26,604 nucleotides of DNA from Methylophaga sp. (GTDB lineage: Bacteria > Pseudomonadota > Gammaproteobacteria > Nitrosococcales > Methylophagaceae): assembly GCF_030651745.1 (NCBI RefSeq), contig NZ_JAUSCC010000043.1, positions 1 to 26,604 of the forward strand. Direction: 5' to 3'. Of this stretch, positions 8,903 to 15,706 are shown piece after piece. A program made the translations under genes and the position numbers. How positions within the stretch are numbered: position 1 is the first letter of the stretch; the number at the start of each line of letters is the position of its first letter. The notes under the pieces are model-generated. The model had not been told where the DNA came from. It made no database searches and saw only the letters and a program-made list of their open reading frames with translations.

Positions 8903-9916
8903 TCAGCGCTTTAAACGATAGGCTCGGGAGACACCTGACCAAGTGTATAACTGTGATGCGGTGAGCGGCAACAAACTCAGTAATGCGACCCACAGAAAAT
9001 AATCGGCTAATGATTGGCGTGGCATGCGTTGTTCCAACATTAAGGTCTGATAATGTTGCTGATCAATGGTTGTCATTGCTTCAGAAAACTCTTCCAGCGA
9101 TCCGGCTTCAAATGCCCGATATGGAACCTCCAGCGTGTTAAAGAAATTATGTAACTGCCGCTCAGGTGCACCTTGCCACAAAATACTTTCACCTGGCTTT
9201 TCGTCAAGCGTCATACCAGTCACTGAACGCATATAGATCCAATACAAAGTCAGCTGATTGTCGCGTAACAGTTGGCTTATCTGTTGCTCTTGTTCGGTGG
9301 ATAAAATCTGTCCACCATCGGAGATAAGCAGCACAATTCGCGCGCCGCGATAGGTTTCACCGTCAAACATTTTTCCGGCTTGTTTCAACGCTACCGCGAT
9401 ATCGGTTTTGGTCAAACCCCGCCCCAAACCACCAGCTTCAATTGTCGCCAGTGTCGTTTCTTTGCTATAGGTCAATGGCAAAATAGTCGTGGCCTGCTCA
9501 CTGAACAAGACATAAGCAAAGCGATCATCTGGCCGACTATTCACAAATTCCGTTAAATAATATCGGGCAATACTGCGTTTACTCTCTTTAAAATTCATTT
9601 CGGTAGAAAGTCGAAAGCGGTGCCGTCGAGCAAAAGGCTGATCCATGCTGCGGCTGCGATCCAGCAGAATAATAACTTCTGCTCCTTGGCCGCTGCGTTG
9701 CACGGTATGTTCAGGAATATGAGGCCCCGCCAGGGCCATGATAAGAGATGCTACTGTTACGGAAGCTAACAAATGCAGGGTAAAACCAATAACTAAAGAA
9801 GCATTATCTCTGGGTAATAATGCCTGCCAGACAATTTGCTTTTCAGTATTTCGGCTCAGCCATGGTAAAACCGCCAGTGGCAGTAAATAAAGCAGATATG
9901 GGTGAGACCAACTCAT
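8903..9916 (-). CDS. Second MxaC-like von Willebrand A membrane protein
   Basis: A 337-residue protein with two N-terminal hydrophobic segments (about 6-20 and 41-63), a von Willebrand A domain and a C-terminal membrane segment (about 307-325). The metal-site motif is intact: DRSRS at 86-90, GLTKTD and LLISDGGQ. It resembles the neighbouring MxaC (11465-12481) along its whole length, roughly half of positions by eye, with shared blocks such as PLTYSKE, YRGARIVLL and PYRAFEAGSLEEFS. It is therefore a paralog and not a copy of MxaL. It lies 81 bases after mxaL, looser than the rest of the operon, so it may be expressed differently. The role is inferred to be in methanol dehydrogenase maturation. 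Confidence 0.85.
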   Translation of the reverse strand: MSWSHPYLLYLLPLAVLPWLSRNTEKQIVWQALLPRDNASLVIGFTLHLLASVTVASLIMALAGPHIPEHTVQRSGQGAEVIILLDRSRSMDQPFARRHRFRLSTEMNFKESKRSIARYYLTEFVNSRPDDRFAYVLFSEQATTILPLTYSKETTLATIEAGGLGRGLTKTDIAVALKQAGKMFDGETYRGARIVLLISDGGQILSTEQEQQISQLLRDNQLTLYWIYMRSVTGMTLDEKPGESILWQGAPERQLHNFFNTLEVPYRAFEAGSLEEFSEAMTTIDQQHYQTLMLEQRMPRQSLADYFLWVALLSLLPLTASQLYTWSGVSRAYRLKR

Positions 9917-9997
9917 GCTTTAAAGCCGAAACAGGCGGATTCAGCGAGCGATCATGGCGATAAAATCCATTTCATCACAACAACGTATTCAGTATTA

Positions 9998-10936
9998 CTA
10001 ATCATGTTGTTTACTGAACAAACTATAGGGTAAAAACACCAAAATCAGCAGAATCAAAGCTATTGATGCCAGCCAGACAAACAGATCGTATTTCACCGGT
10101 TGTTGGCGGGTGAGTGAAATCTTCTGCATTTCTTTAATCAGGTTTTGTGCTGATGTGGGTGAGGAAATAAATTCAAATCCGACACGTTTCGCTATGGTTT
10201 CCATATGCGACTTCTTTTGTGAGGATAAATGCTCGGTGCGTGGGCGATTTTCATTCAACTCTGCTGCATCGCCACGACTTGAAGCATATACATCACGATG
10301 CATAACTTCATTGATACCCCAATAGCCTTCAATCTCGCCAAACTCGTTGGTTTTGGGAATCGGCAGTAGATCACTGCCACCAATACCCACAATGATTCCC
10401 GGGACTTCACCCGGTGTATCAGTGAATTTAGGGAACAGCGTTTCATGCACTGGCGGGGCTTCATGACCATCGGTTAAAAACACTACTGTGGGCTGCGGTG
10501 TGATTTCCTTGGCTTGGCGAATAGCGGTGTAAAGCGCTTTGGAGACCTCACTGGATCTAGCCCACGCCATAGTCGGATGAAATTGTGACAACATCTGCAT
10601 CAAATCATGATAATTGGCACATACTTCCACCGGCGTCATCAAAATCAAACTGCGTGCTTCACTGAAAATCCCCAGACCAACATGTGAACCACAAGGCATA
10701 CTGAGGATCGCCTGACGGGTATATTCCTTGGCCCAATCCAGTCGATTAATATTTTCGTTACCGAATCTGGCATCTTCAACGTTCATACTGTCAGTAATAT
10801 CAATAACAAATAAGCTGTCCATCACTTGAACTTCGCGATCAATCGGCGGCAACCACAGTGCCGCCATTATCATTAACAGCCCCAGTAACATCACCAGCGC
10901 TGTTAAAAATATGCGTTTGGGATAACTCAAACTCAT
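9998..10936 (-). CDS. mxaL: MxaL, von Willebrand A protein of methanol dehydrogenase maturation
   Basis: One of the Mxa accessory proteins required, in methylotrophs studied genetically, to give active calcium-containing methanol dehydrogenase. The 312-residue protein has an N-terminal membrane segment (about 10-30), a periplasmic von Willebrand A domain with metal-site motif DITDS (46-50) and VVFLTDGHE, and a C-terminal membrane helix (about 282-304). The stretches RLDWAKEYTRQAI, PCGSHVGLGIF and LILMTPVEVCANY are typical of MxaL as I recall it. It overlaps mxaK by 4 bases (ATGA). A generic BatA/BatB-type protein is the alternative, but the gene order favours MxaL. Confidence 0.87.
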   Translation of the reverse strand: MSLSYPKRIFLTALVMLLGLLMIMAALWLPPIDREVQVMDSLFVIDITDSMNVEDARFGNENINRLDWAKEYTRQAILSMPCGSHVGLGIFSEARSLILMTPVEVCANYHDLMQMLSQFHPTMAWARSSEVSKALYTAIRQAKEITPQPTVVFLTDGHEAPPVHETLFPKFTDTPGEVPGIIVGIGGSDLLPIPKTNEFGEIEGYWGINEVMHRDVYASSRGDAAELNENRPRTEHLSSQKKSHMETIAKRVGFEFISSPTSAQNLIKEMQKISLTRQQPVKYDLFVWLASIALILLILVFLPYSLFSKQHD

Positions 10937-11472
10937 GGCAGGTCAACCTTAAAGGCTTTGGTTTCAATACTGCGTTCGCTGTAGATTTCCTGCTTGTCAA
11001 AATTGCCATCCATATCAGGATCTTCCGGCACTAAACGTAATGCAACTTCGAGGTTAAAACGTGCATCCCAGAAACTGGGTTGCTGCAATAAGGCACTGCG
11101 ATAATCCTGCTTGGCCAACTCGACCAGAGGGATCATCCGTGGATCATTGCCTTGCATGGTCATGGCTTCTCTCAGGTTAATGTTGCCACGATTAAAGTAG
11201 GCAGCCGGCAGCCATTGAGTTTGCTGACTGCCCAAGACCAAAGTGAATTGCTCCAGCGCGGCATCAGTTTCTTCCTGGCTCACCAGATAACTGCCTTGAG
11301 CAAAATGCGCACGCGGATGATCAGGTATGGTTTCAAACTCCTGAGGCGCAGCCACAAATGCTTCAATCTGATACTGACGCCATAATTGCCATGCCGTGAA
11401 CGCCATTATCAGCAGGCTGATACTCAATGTGGCCAGTAAACCCACTCGCAATAATTTCAATGTATTACTCAT
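10933..11472 (-). CDS. mxaK: MxaK, small membrane protein of methanol dehydrogenase maturation
   Basis: A 179-residue protein with one N-terminal membrane helix (about 8-28) followed by a soluble, probably periplasmic part with a tetratricopeptide-like pattern (HFAQGSYLVSQEETDAALEQF, then AAYFNRGNINLREA and AKQDYRSALLQQPSFWDARFN, each quoted as separate helical pieces). Size, topology and position between mxaC and mxaL identify it as MxaK, whose biochemical role is poorly known but which belongs to the set needed for active methanol dehydrogenase. It overlaps mxaC by 8 bases and mxaL by 4, so it is translationally coupled on both sides. Confidence 0.85.
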   Translation of the reverse strand: MSNTLKLLRVGLLATLSISLLIMAFTAWQLWRQYQIEAFVAAPQEFETIPDHPRAHFAQGSYLVSQEETDAALEQFTLVLGSQQTQWLPAAYFNRGNINLREAMTMQGNDPRMIPLVELAKQDYRSALLQQPSFWDARFNLEVALRLVPEDPDMDGNFDKQEIYSERSIETKAFKVDLP

Positions 11473-12481
11473 GTGCTTTTCTAACTCCCCAGTAACTGTA
11501 TAAATGTGAGCTTGCCAATGGCAGCATGGCGAGCAAGGCTAACCATAAAAACCAATCGGCTTTCGGTTCATGAGGTACCAGCTCTTCGACAATCAGTGTT
11601 TGATATTGCTGTTGATCAATCTCATCCATCGCAGCAGAAAATTCTTCCAACGAGCCGGCCTCAAACGCACGGTAAGGAACGCCGATACTTTTAAAAAACT
11701 CGTGGACTTTACGTTCAGGTATATCGGTGTACAAAATATTGTCATTTTCTGAGGGCTCCAGCGTCATTTCCTGTCTGGCTTTCAGATAAATCCAGTAAAT
11801 ACTCAGATTCATTTCTTTATAACGCTGCGTGATCATTTCCATCGCTTCATCGGACATCAACTGACCGCCATCAGATACCAGCAATACAATACGGGCTCCG
11901 CGATAAGGCTGGTCTTCAAACATGATGGCCGAGTTCATTAATGCATCCACTAAATTGGTATCGGATAAGCCTTTACCTAAAGAATTCGCTTCAATGGTCG
12001 CCAAAATGGCTTCTTTGCTATACGTCAGTGGCAGTAAATTGATGGAATTGGTACTGAAAAATACAAAACCAAATCGATCATCTGGACGCTTTTTTACAAA
12101 TTCGGTCAGATACGTTTTGGCAACCCGACGTTTGGAATTATCTCCGGCAACTGAATAGTTAGCCGCCTGAGTTGTCACGGCAAAGGCATCATCCATACTG
12201 CGACTGCGATCCAGCAACAAGACGATCTCCGCACCCTCAGCAAAACGTTGCATCGTGCGTTCTGGTATAGCAGGACTGGCAACCGCCAGCAGCAATGCAG
12301 CGATTACCACAGAAGCCAGAAAGTTCAGGCTCAGACTAATGATCCTTGATAATGGATCATGGGGCACCAATGCTGTCCATGCCACGGTTTTATCCAGATT
12401 ATTGTTAAACCATGGCAATAAGGCCAACGGCAGCAACAACAAAACCAGAGGAAAAGCCCATTCAAGGCCAAACAGCATCAT
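11465..12481 (-). CDS. mxaC: MxaC, von Willebrand A protein of methanol dehydrogenase maturation
   Basis: A 338-residue membrane-anchored von Willebrand A protein of the Mxa maturation system. Hydrophobic segments lie at about 8-24, 50-70 and 310-325. The metal-ion site has DRSRS (91-95), a threonine at about 175 (GLSDTN) and VSDGG (about 203-206), so cation-dependent binding should be intact. The family is proposed to work with the MoxR-type ATPase in inserting calcium into methanol dehydrogenase. The start ATG overlaps the mxaA stop by 4 bases, and a strong GAGGGAG lies 8 bases before it; a second ATG follows immediately. Its paralog lies at 8903-9916. Confidence 0.88.
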   Translation of the reverse strand: MMLFGLEWAFPLVLLLLPLALLPWFNNNLDKTVAWTALVPHDPLSRIISLSLNFLASVVIAALLLAVASPAIPERTMQRFAEGAEIVLLLDRSRSMDDAFAVTTQAANYSVAGDNSKRRVAKTYLTEFVKKRPDDRFGFVFFSTNSINLLPLTYSKEAILATIEANSLGKGLSDTNLVDALMNSAIMFEDQPYRGARIVLLVSDGGQLMSDEAMEMITQRYKEMNLSIYWIYLKARQEMTLEPSENDNILYTDIPERKVHEFFKSIGVPYRAFEAGSLEEFSAAMDEIDQQQYQTLIVEELVPHEPKADWFLWLALLAMLPLASSHLYSYWGVRKAHE

Positions 12482-13314
12482 GCCATTTTCTCCCTCGCCC
12501 GGCAGGCACGAGCAAGTTTGATCAAACTCTCAAAATCGGCGGATTGCTGCGGATTGCGGCTGAAATAATGCGATGCCGATTGTTGATAAAAACGTGTGAT
12601 TTCCGGCTGCAAATCGTCTAACCATGGGCAGCTATCCCATAGCTGCTGTATCTGACTGTAAATCACTACCGTGCCAGCACTTTCATTGAAAGCGTGATGC
12701 ATAACTCTAGTGGCTGAATCCACGTCTTTATGACCGAACCAACGCAGTTTATTCATCGAGAAAACCGCTTTGGCAAAAGGCAATCGTTTACCCGGACGCA
12801 GGCCGATATGCCAGATAAACCAGATTAGTGCCGTTAACAACGCCACTAACGCGGCATAGGTCAGTTGCTTTGGTAACGGAGCAAAATCAGCGGCGACTAA
12901 CTGATGATCGCCACGCAGCGTTACCGAACTGGCATCATCCGAATTGCTTAAAAATGAACCGGCAGAAAAACTTGTCGACGGAATAGTCAGTAACTCCCCT
13001 GCCGTAGTTCTTAGGGTATAGGTCGGAGTACCCAGTTGACGTGTTTCAGCCGGTACATTGACCAACTGGTAATGCAACTCTATTTTCTCGCCCATCGGCA
13101 CAACTTCTTGCAGATACAACCAGGGACCATGACGTTTTCCGATTTGCTGCAAGCTATCCTGATCAAGTTCACTGACATTGACTGGAAGATTCACTGTGGC
13201 GATAACCTGATCACCAATCAACAAGCCCCAACTGCGATCCAGATTAAGGGTGACCTCTTCGGCCATAAGCTGACTGCTGAATATAAAACTGATAACAAAC
13301 ATCAAACGACGCAT
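12478..13314 (-). CDS. mxaA: MxaA, membrane-anchored periplasmic maturation protein
   Basis: An accessory protein of methanol dehydrogenase maturation; mutants in other methylotrophs are reported to make enzyme lacking calcium. From the start chosen here it has 278 residues: a signal peptide (MRRLMFVISFIFSSQLMA), a periplasmic beta-rich domain of about 130 residues, one membrane helix at about 152-172, and a cytoplasmic tail of about 100 residues. I chose the ATG at 13314 because AGGA lies 9 bases before it; the alternative ATG at 13323 directly abuts that AGGA. It begins a few bases after mxaS and overlaps mxaC by 4 bases. No cysteine-rich or catalytic motif is visible. Confidence 0.86.
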   Translation of the reverse strand: MRRLMFVISFIFSSQLMAEEVTLNLDRSWGLLIGDQVIATVNLPVNVSELDQDSLQQIGKRHGPWLYLQEVVPMGEKIELHYQLVNVPAETRQLGTPTYTLRTTAGELLTIPSTSFSAGSFLSNSDDASSVTLRGDHQLVAADFAPLPKQLTYAALVALLTALIWFIWHIGLRPGKRLPFAKAVFSMNKLRWFGHKDVDSATRVMHHAFNESAGTVVIYSQIQQLWDSCPWLDDLQPEITRFYQQSASHYFSRNPQQSADFESLIKLARACRAREKMA

Positions 13315-13325
13315 TGTGTGCATTC

Positions 13326-14210
13326 CTATGATTTTTTCATGGCGGAGAAATACTGAGTCAACTGTTGCGGTGTGACTTCTCCGGAGACGAACAGAGGCTT
13401 AACGCGATAACGCATAAAACAAGCCGTCAGTTTCTCAAAATGATCATCCAGTTGTTGTTGCCAACGTTTTTTGATGCCGGGACGGATCCACACACTGTGA
13501 CGCTTGCCGGTTTCGGAATCTCGGGTTTCAGTCCAACCAGCATGCGAAGGCAGATGATCGACTTCATCATGCTGCCAGACAATAGGCACTACCGTGTAAT
13601 GCGCCAATTTACGTAAAGTGCGATCCACCAAATCAACGTCACAGCAAAAATCCGATGCCAAAAACACAATTGCCCGTTTGCTGCTGATTAAATCTGCTGC
13701 ATCAAACAAGCCTTCTGCTCCAGGTGCTGATGGCGGTGTTGCATTAATGATTTTTTCTGCAGCCACCGCGGGCATGCTGCGTTGTCGAGTGGGCATAACT
13801 GAAACATCTTTACGCCAGATGGCATCAAATCCGGCCATGGCAAACCGATCACCAAATCTGATCGAAGTATGAGCAATCATATGCGCTAATCGGGCAACCC
13901 GTTCATTACTGACGCTGGAAACCGACATGGATCGACTTAAATCCGAGAGCAGCCATAAGGTGATGGATGAACGTTGTTGATAGCGACGCACCAACCAGCG
14001 TTCCTGATTTCCCAATGCTGAATCAGCAATATTGGTACGCAAACTGGCACGCACGTCCAGACGCCGAGGATCCGGATAATCAAACAGATCGGCAAACCCG
14101 GCAAAACGATCACCGCTGCCCAAAGCTGTTCCGCTATGTGCACCGGGCACATGACCAAACACCTTATCCGGAAAGCGGTAACTAAACTCCTGAGGTTGAA
14201 TAGGCTTCAT
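13326..14210 (-). CDS. mxaS: MxaS, DUF58-family protein
   Basis: A 294-residue soluble protein of the DUF58 family, which pairs with MoxR-type ATPases. The family resembles a von Willebrand A fold, and here the metal-site motif DLSRS is present at 90-94. The N-terminal DPRRLDVRASL is the usual DUF58 hallmark region. There is no signal peptide or membrane helix, so it should act in the cytoplasm with MxaR. Position directly after the MoxR gene (12-base gap) and before mxaA identifies it as MxaS. A good ribosome site, GAAGG, lies 7 bases before the ATG. Confidence 0.88.
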   Translation of the reverse strand: MKPIQPQEFSYRFPDKVFGHVPGAHSGTALGSGDRFAGFADLFDYPDPRRLDVRASLRTNIADSALGNQERWLVRRYQQRSSITLWLLSDLSRSMSVSSVSNERVARLAHMIAHTSIRFGDRFAMAGFDAIWRKDVSVMPTRQRSMPAVAAEKIINATPPSAPGAEGLFDAADLISSKRAIVFLASDFCCDVDLVDRTLRKLAHYTVVPIVWQHDEVDHLPSHAGWTETRDSETGKRHSVWIRPGIKKRWQQQLDDHFEKLTACFMRYRVKPLFVSGEVTPQQLTQYFSAMKKS

Positions 14211-14222
14211 TAGAATGCCTTC

Positions 14223-15242
14223 TTACGGAGTAGCTATGTGATCGCGTAACGCCTGAATAAATTGCGGCATCAACTGTTCACGGCGACCGTCATAGACCGG
14301 TGACAGGAACACGCGATGCGTGAGAGATGGCAATAATACAAAATGAATATCGTCTGGCAATACATGATCACGGCCTTCTAACCATGCACAGACTTTCGCT
14401 GCACGCACCATTGCCGACATACCGCGAACACTGGCACCAGCGACCACGAGATCTTCGACATACACATCAGGCAGAGTAATGCCGAGCTTGTGTGGTTCCC
14501 AGCTGGCATCCCACAAACGCACTACATAGTTTTCAATTTCCGGCGAGACAAACACGCTGTTTTGGATATCACGATCCAATTCATTGAGATCACGGTAGTT
14601 GAGTAACGGTGCGCCTATTAAACTGAGCAAAGCATCCACATCATGAAACGCTGGATCAAAGATCAGCTTACGGCGTGATTCATCTTCCAGCGGACGGCTG
14701 ATGTTGATTTCAAACAGAAAACGGTCACGAGCAGCAGCGCTAAGCTCAAAGGTTTCTTCTTTTTCGACGGCATTACGATCGGCAAATACAATCATATGCG
14801 GGAAGCGATATTCTTTCCCAAAGGCTTCGGCACTGCGTTCAGCCATTGCTCTTAACAGTAAAGATTGAACTTGAGGACGCGCCCGGTTGATTTCGTTAAA
14901 GAAAAACACCGCGGTTTCTTCACCTTTGGCAATCAGCGGGCCCGGTTCAATCACCGGCTTACCATCTGCATTAACCCAGGCACTGTACAGCAGATCATTT
15001 GGCATTAAATCGACACTGCCTTCGATACGACCAAATGCGCCGCCCAATGCTTTGGAAAAAGCACGCAGCAACGTGGTTTTACCCACCCCGACACCACCTT
15101 CGAGTAAAACATGACCACGGGCATGTAATGCAATCAAAATCAAACGAATAGCTTGATGTTGACCAATCACCACATCATTGACGACTTTTTCCAGCGCCAA
15201 AGCGTGTTCACGAGCAGTATTCAGTTGCTGCTTATCCGACAT
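14223..15242 (-). CDS. mxaR: MxaR, MoxR-family AAA+ ATPase
   Basis: A MoxR-type AAA+ chaperone ATPase, presumed to power assembly of methanol dehydrogenase together with the DUF58 and von Willebrand A partners encoded downstream. The protein is 339 residues from the start at 15242, with Walker A GGVGVGKTT (49-57), Walker B VFFFNEINRA (112-121), and an arginine-finger region SAAARDRFLFE (168-178). The sensor-1 segment reads IVFADRN, where MoxR proteins usually have ATQNP. An upstream in-frame ATG (15314) would add 24 residues unlike the family; the strong GGGGAGAG just before 15242 decides the start. First gene of the mxa operon here. Confidence 0.9.
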   Translation of the reverse strand: MSDKQQLNTAREHALALEKVVNDVVIGQHQAIRLILIALHARGHVLLEGGVGVGKTTLLRAFSKALGGAFGRIEGSVDLMPNDLLYSAWVNADGKPVIEPGPLIAKGEETAVFFFNEINRARPQVQSLLLRAMAERSAEAFGKEYRFPHMIVFADRNAVEKEETFELSAAARDRFLFEINISRPLEDESRRKLIFDPAFHDVDALLSLIGAPLLNYRDLNELDRDIQNSVFVSPEIENYVVRLWDASWEPHKLGITLPDVYVEDLVVAGASVRGMSAMVRAAKVCAWLEGRDHVLPDDIHFVLLPSLTHRVFLSPVYDGRREQLMPQFIQALRDHIATP

Positions 15243-15280
15243 TCTCTCTCCCCTTTTATTAGGTAATATTTTTTTATTAA

Positions 15281-15312
15281 GACTTACTGATACTAAAATC
15301 TGACCGTAAGTC
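15281..15312. repeat. Inverted repeat upstream of mxaR
   Basis: Arms GACTTAC (15281-15287) and GTAAGTC (15306-15312) are perfect complements separated by 18 bases. It lies 38 bases before the mxaR start, so it may be in the leader or core promoter. The centre-to-centre spacing of 25 bases is wider than a usual operator. Confidence 0.35.
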
Positions 15313-15367
15313 ATTTTGTTACTTTTAAATGATGCTTGGTATCAAGTTCTTCAGCGGTAGACTGAAA

Positions 15368-15408
15368 GCAAAAGCGCAAATATCCCAGAATTAGTCATTT
15401 GCCTGGGA
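15368..15408. promoter_or_regulatory. Distal cluster of GCAAA/TTTGC half-sites
   Basis: GCAAA occurs at 15368-15372 and in GCGCAAAT at 15374-15381, and the opposite orientation ATTTGC at 15397-15402. A separate TCCCAG/CTGGGA dyad interleaves with them. Together with the proximal cluster at 15605-15673 this is a candidate operator region for the adjacent response regulator (inference). Confidence 0.35.
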
Positions 15409-15604
15409 ACTCATCATTCGCCACTCAGGTTTATGCTTTTTGTTATTGCAGGAATCTATCATCAAACAGATGGATATGAAACCGACCAGAAACCGTGAGC
15501 CTAAAATCTACCTCAGTTTTATCTAACACAGGAACAGCTATCTAGCTCACACTAAGCTTTAATGTCGCTTATTAAACCGTGAAAGCCAAATCATCACATC
15601 AGAT

Positions 15605-15673
15605 ATTTGCCCATGGACATCGGGCAAATTTCCCGTGTGTTGCTGGCATACTTTGCAGAGCGCAAATCTGCGC
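15605..15673. promoter_or_regulatory. Proximal cluster of GCAAAT dyads before the kinase gene
   Basis: A perfect 8-base inverted repeat, ATTTGCCC (15605-15612) and GGGCAAAT (15622-15629), is followed by TTTGC (15652-15656) facing GCAAA (15662-15666), which itself lies in the palindrome GCGCA-aatc-TGCGC (15660-15673). The last dyad ends 33 bases before the kinase ATG. The repeated half-site in both orientations is the usual look of a LuxR/NarL-type regulator target, here possibly autoregulatory and also controlling mxaR. Confidence 0.45.
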
Positions 15674-15706
15674 CTAGACTGTGCTCATTGTATATTCGGA
15701 TAAACC

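Larger units (their letters stand above)
15243..15706. other. Divergent intergenic region between mxaR and the sensor kinase gene
   Basis: This 464-base stretch has no plausible gene. It must hold the promoters of the mxa operon (leftward) and the two-component pair (rightward). A weak leftward candidate promoter is TTGATA (15340-15345) with TAACAA (15316-15321), spacing 18. It contains a 7-base inverted repeat GACTTAC/GTAAGTC at 15281-15287 and 15306-15312, a dyad of TCCCAG/CTGGGA at 15383-15388 and 15403-15408, and several GCAAA/TTTGC half-sites described separately. The structural genes mxaFJGI, which commonly precede mxaR, are absent. Confidence 0.7.

Noticed and set aside
9917..9997. Tiny ORF or mxaD remnant between mxaL and the second mxaC-like gene
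   Set aside because: Only reading frames of about 5-10 codons exist; there is no room for mxaD and no recognisable residue pattern.
8903..15242. Reading the MoxR-DUF58-von Willebrand A block as a Bat (aerotolerance) operon or a new MoxR-based defence system
   Set aside because: The presence of MxaA- and MxaK-type proteins in the order R-S-A-C-K-L, MxaL-like motifs, and a nearby pqqA fit methanol dehydrogenase maturation much better.
15243..15314. 24-residue N-terminal extension of MxaR
   Set aside because: The extension is unlike MoxR proteins and covers the promoter/leader region; a strong GGGGAGAG site supports the start at 15242.
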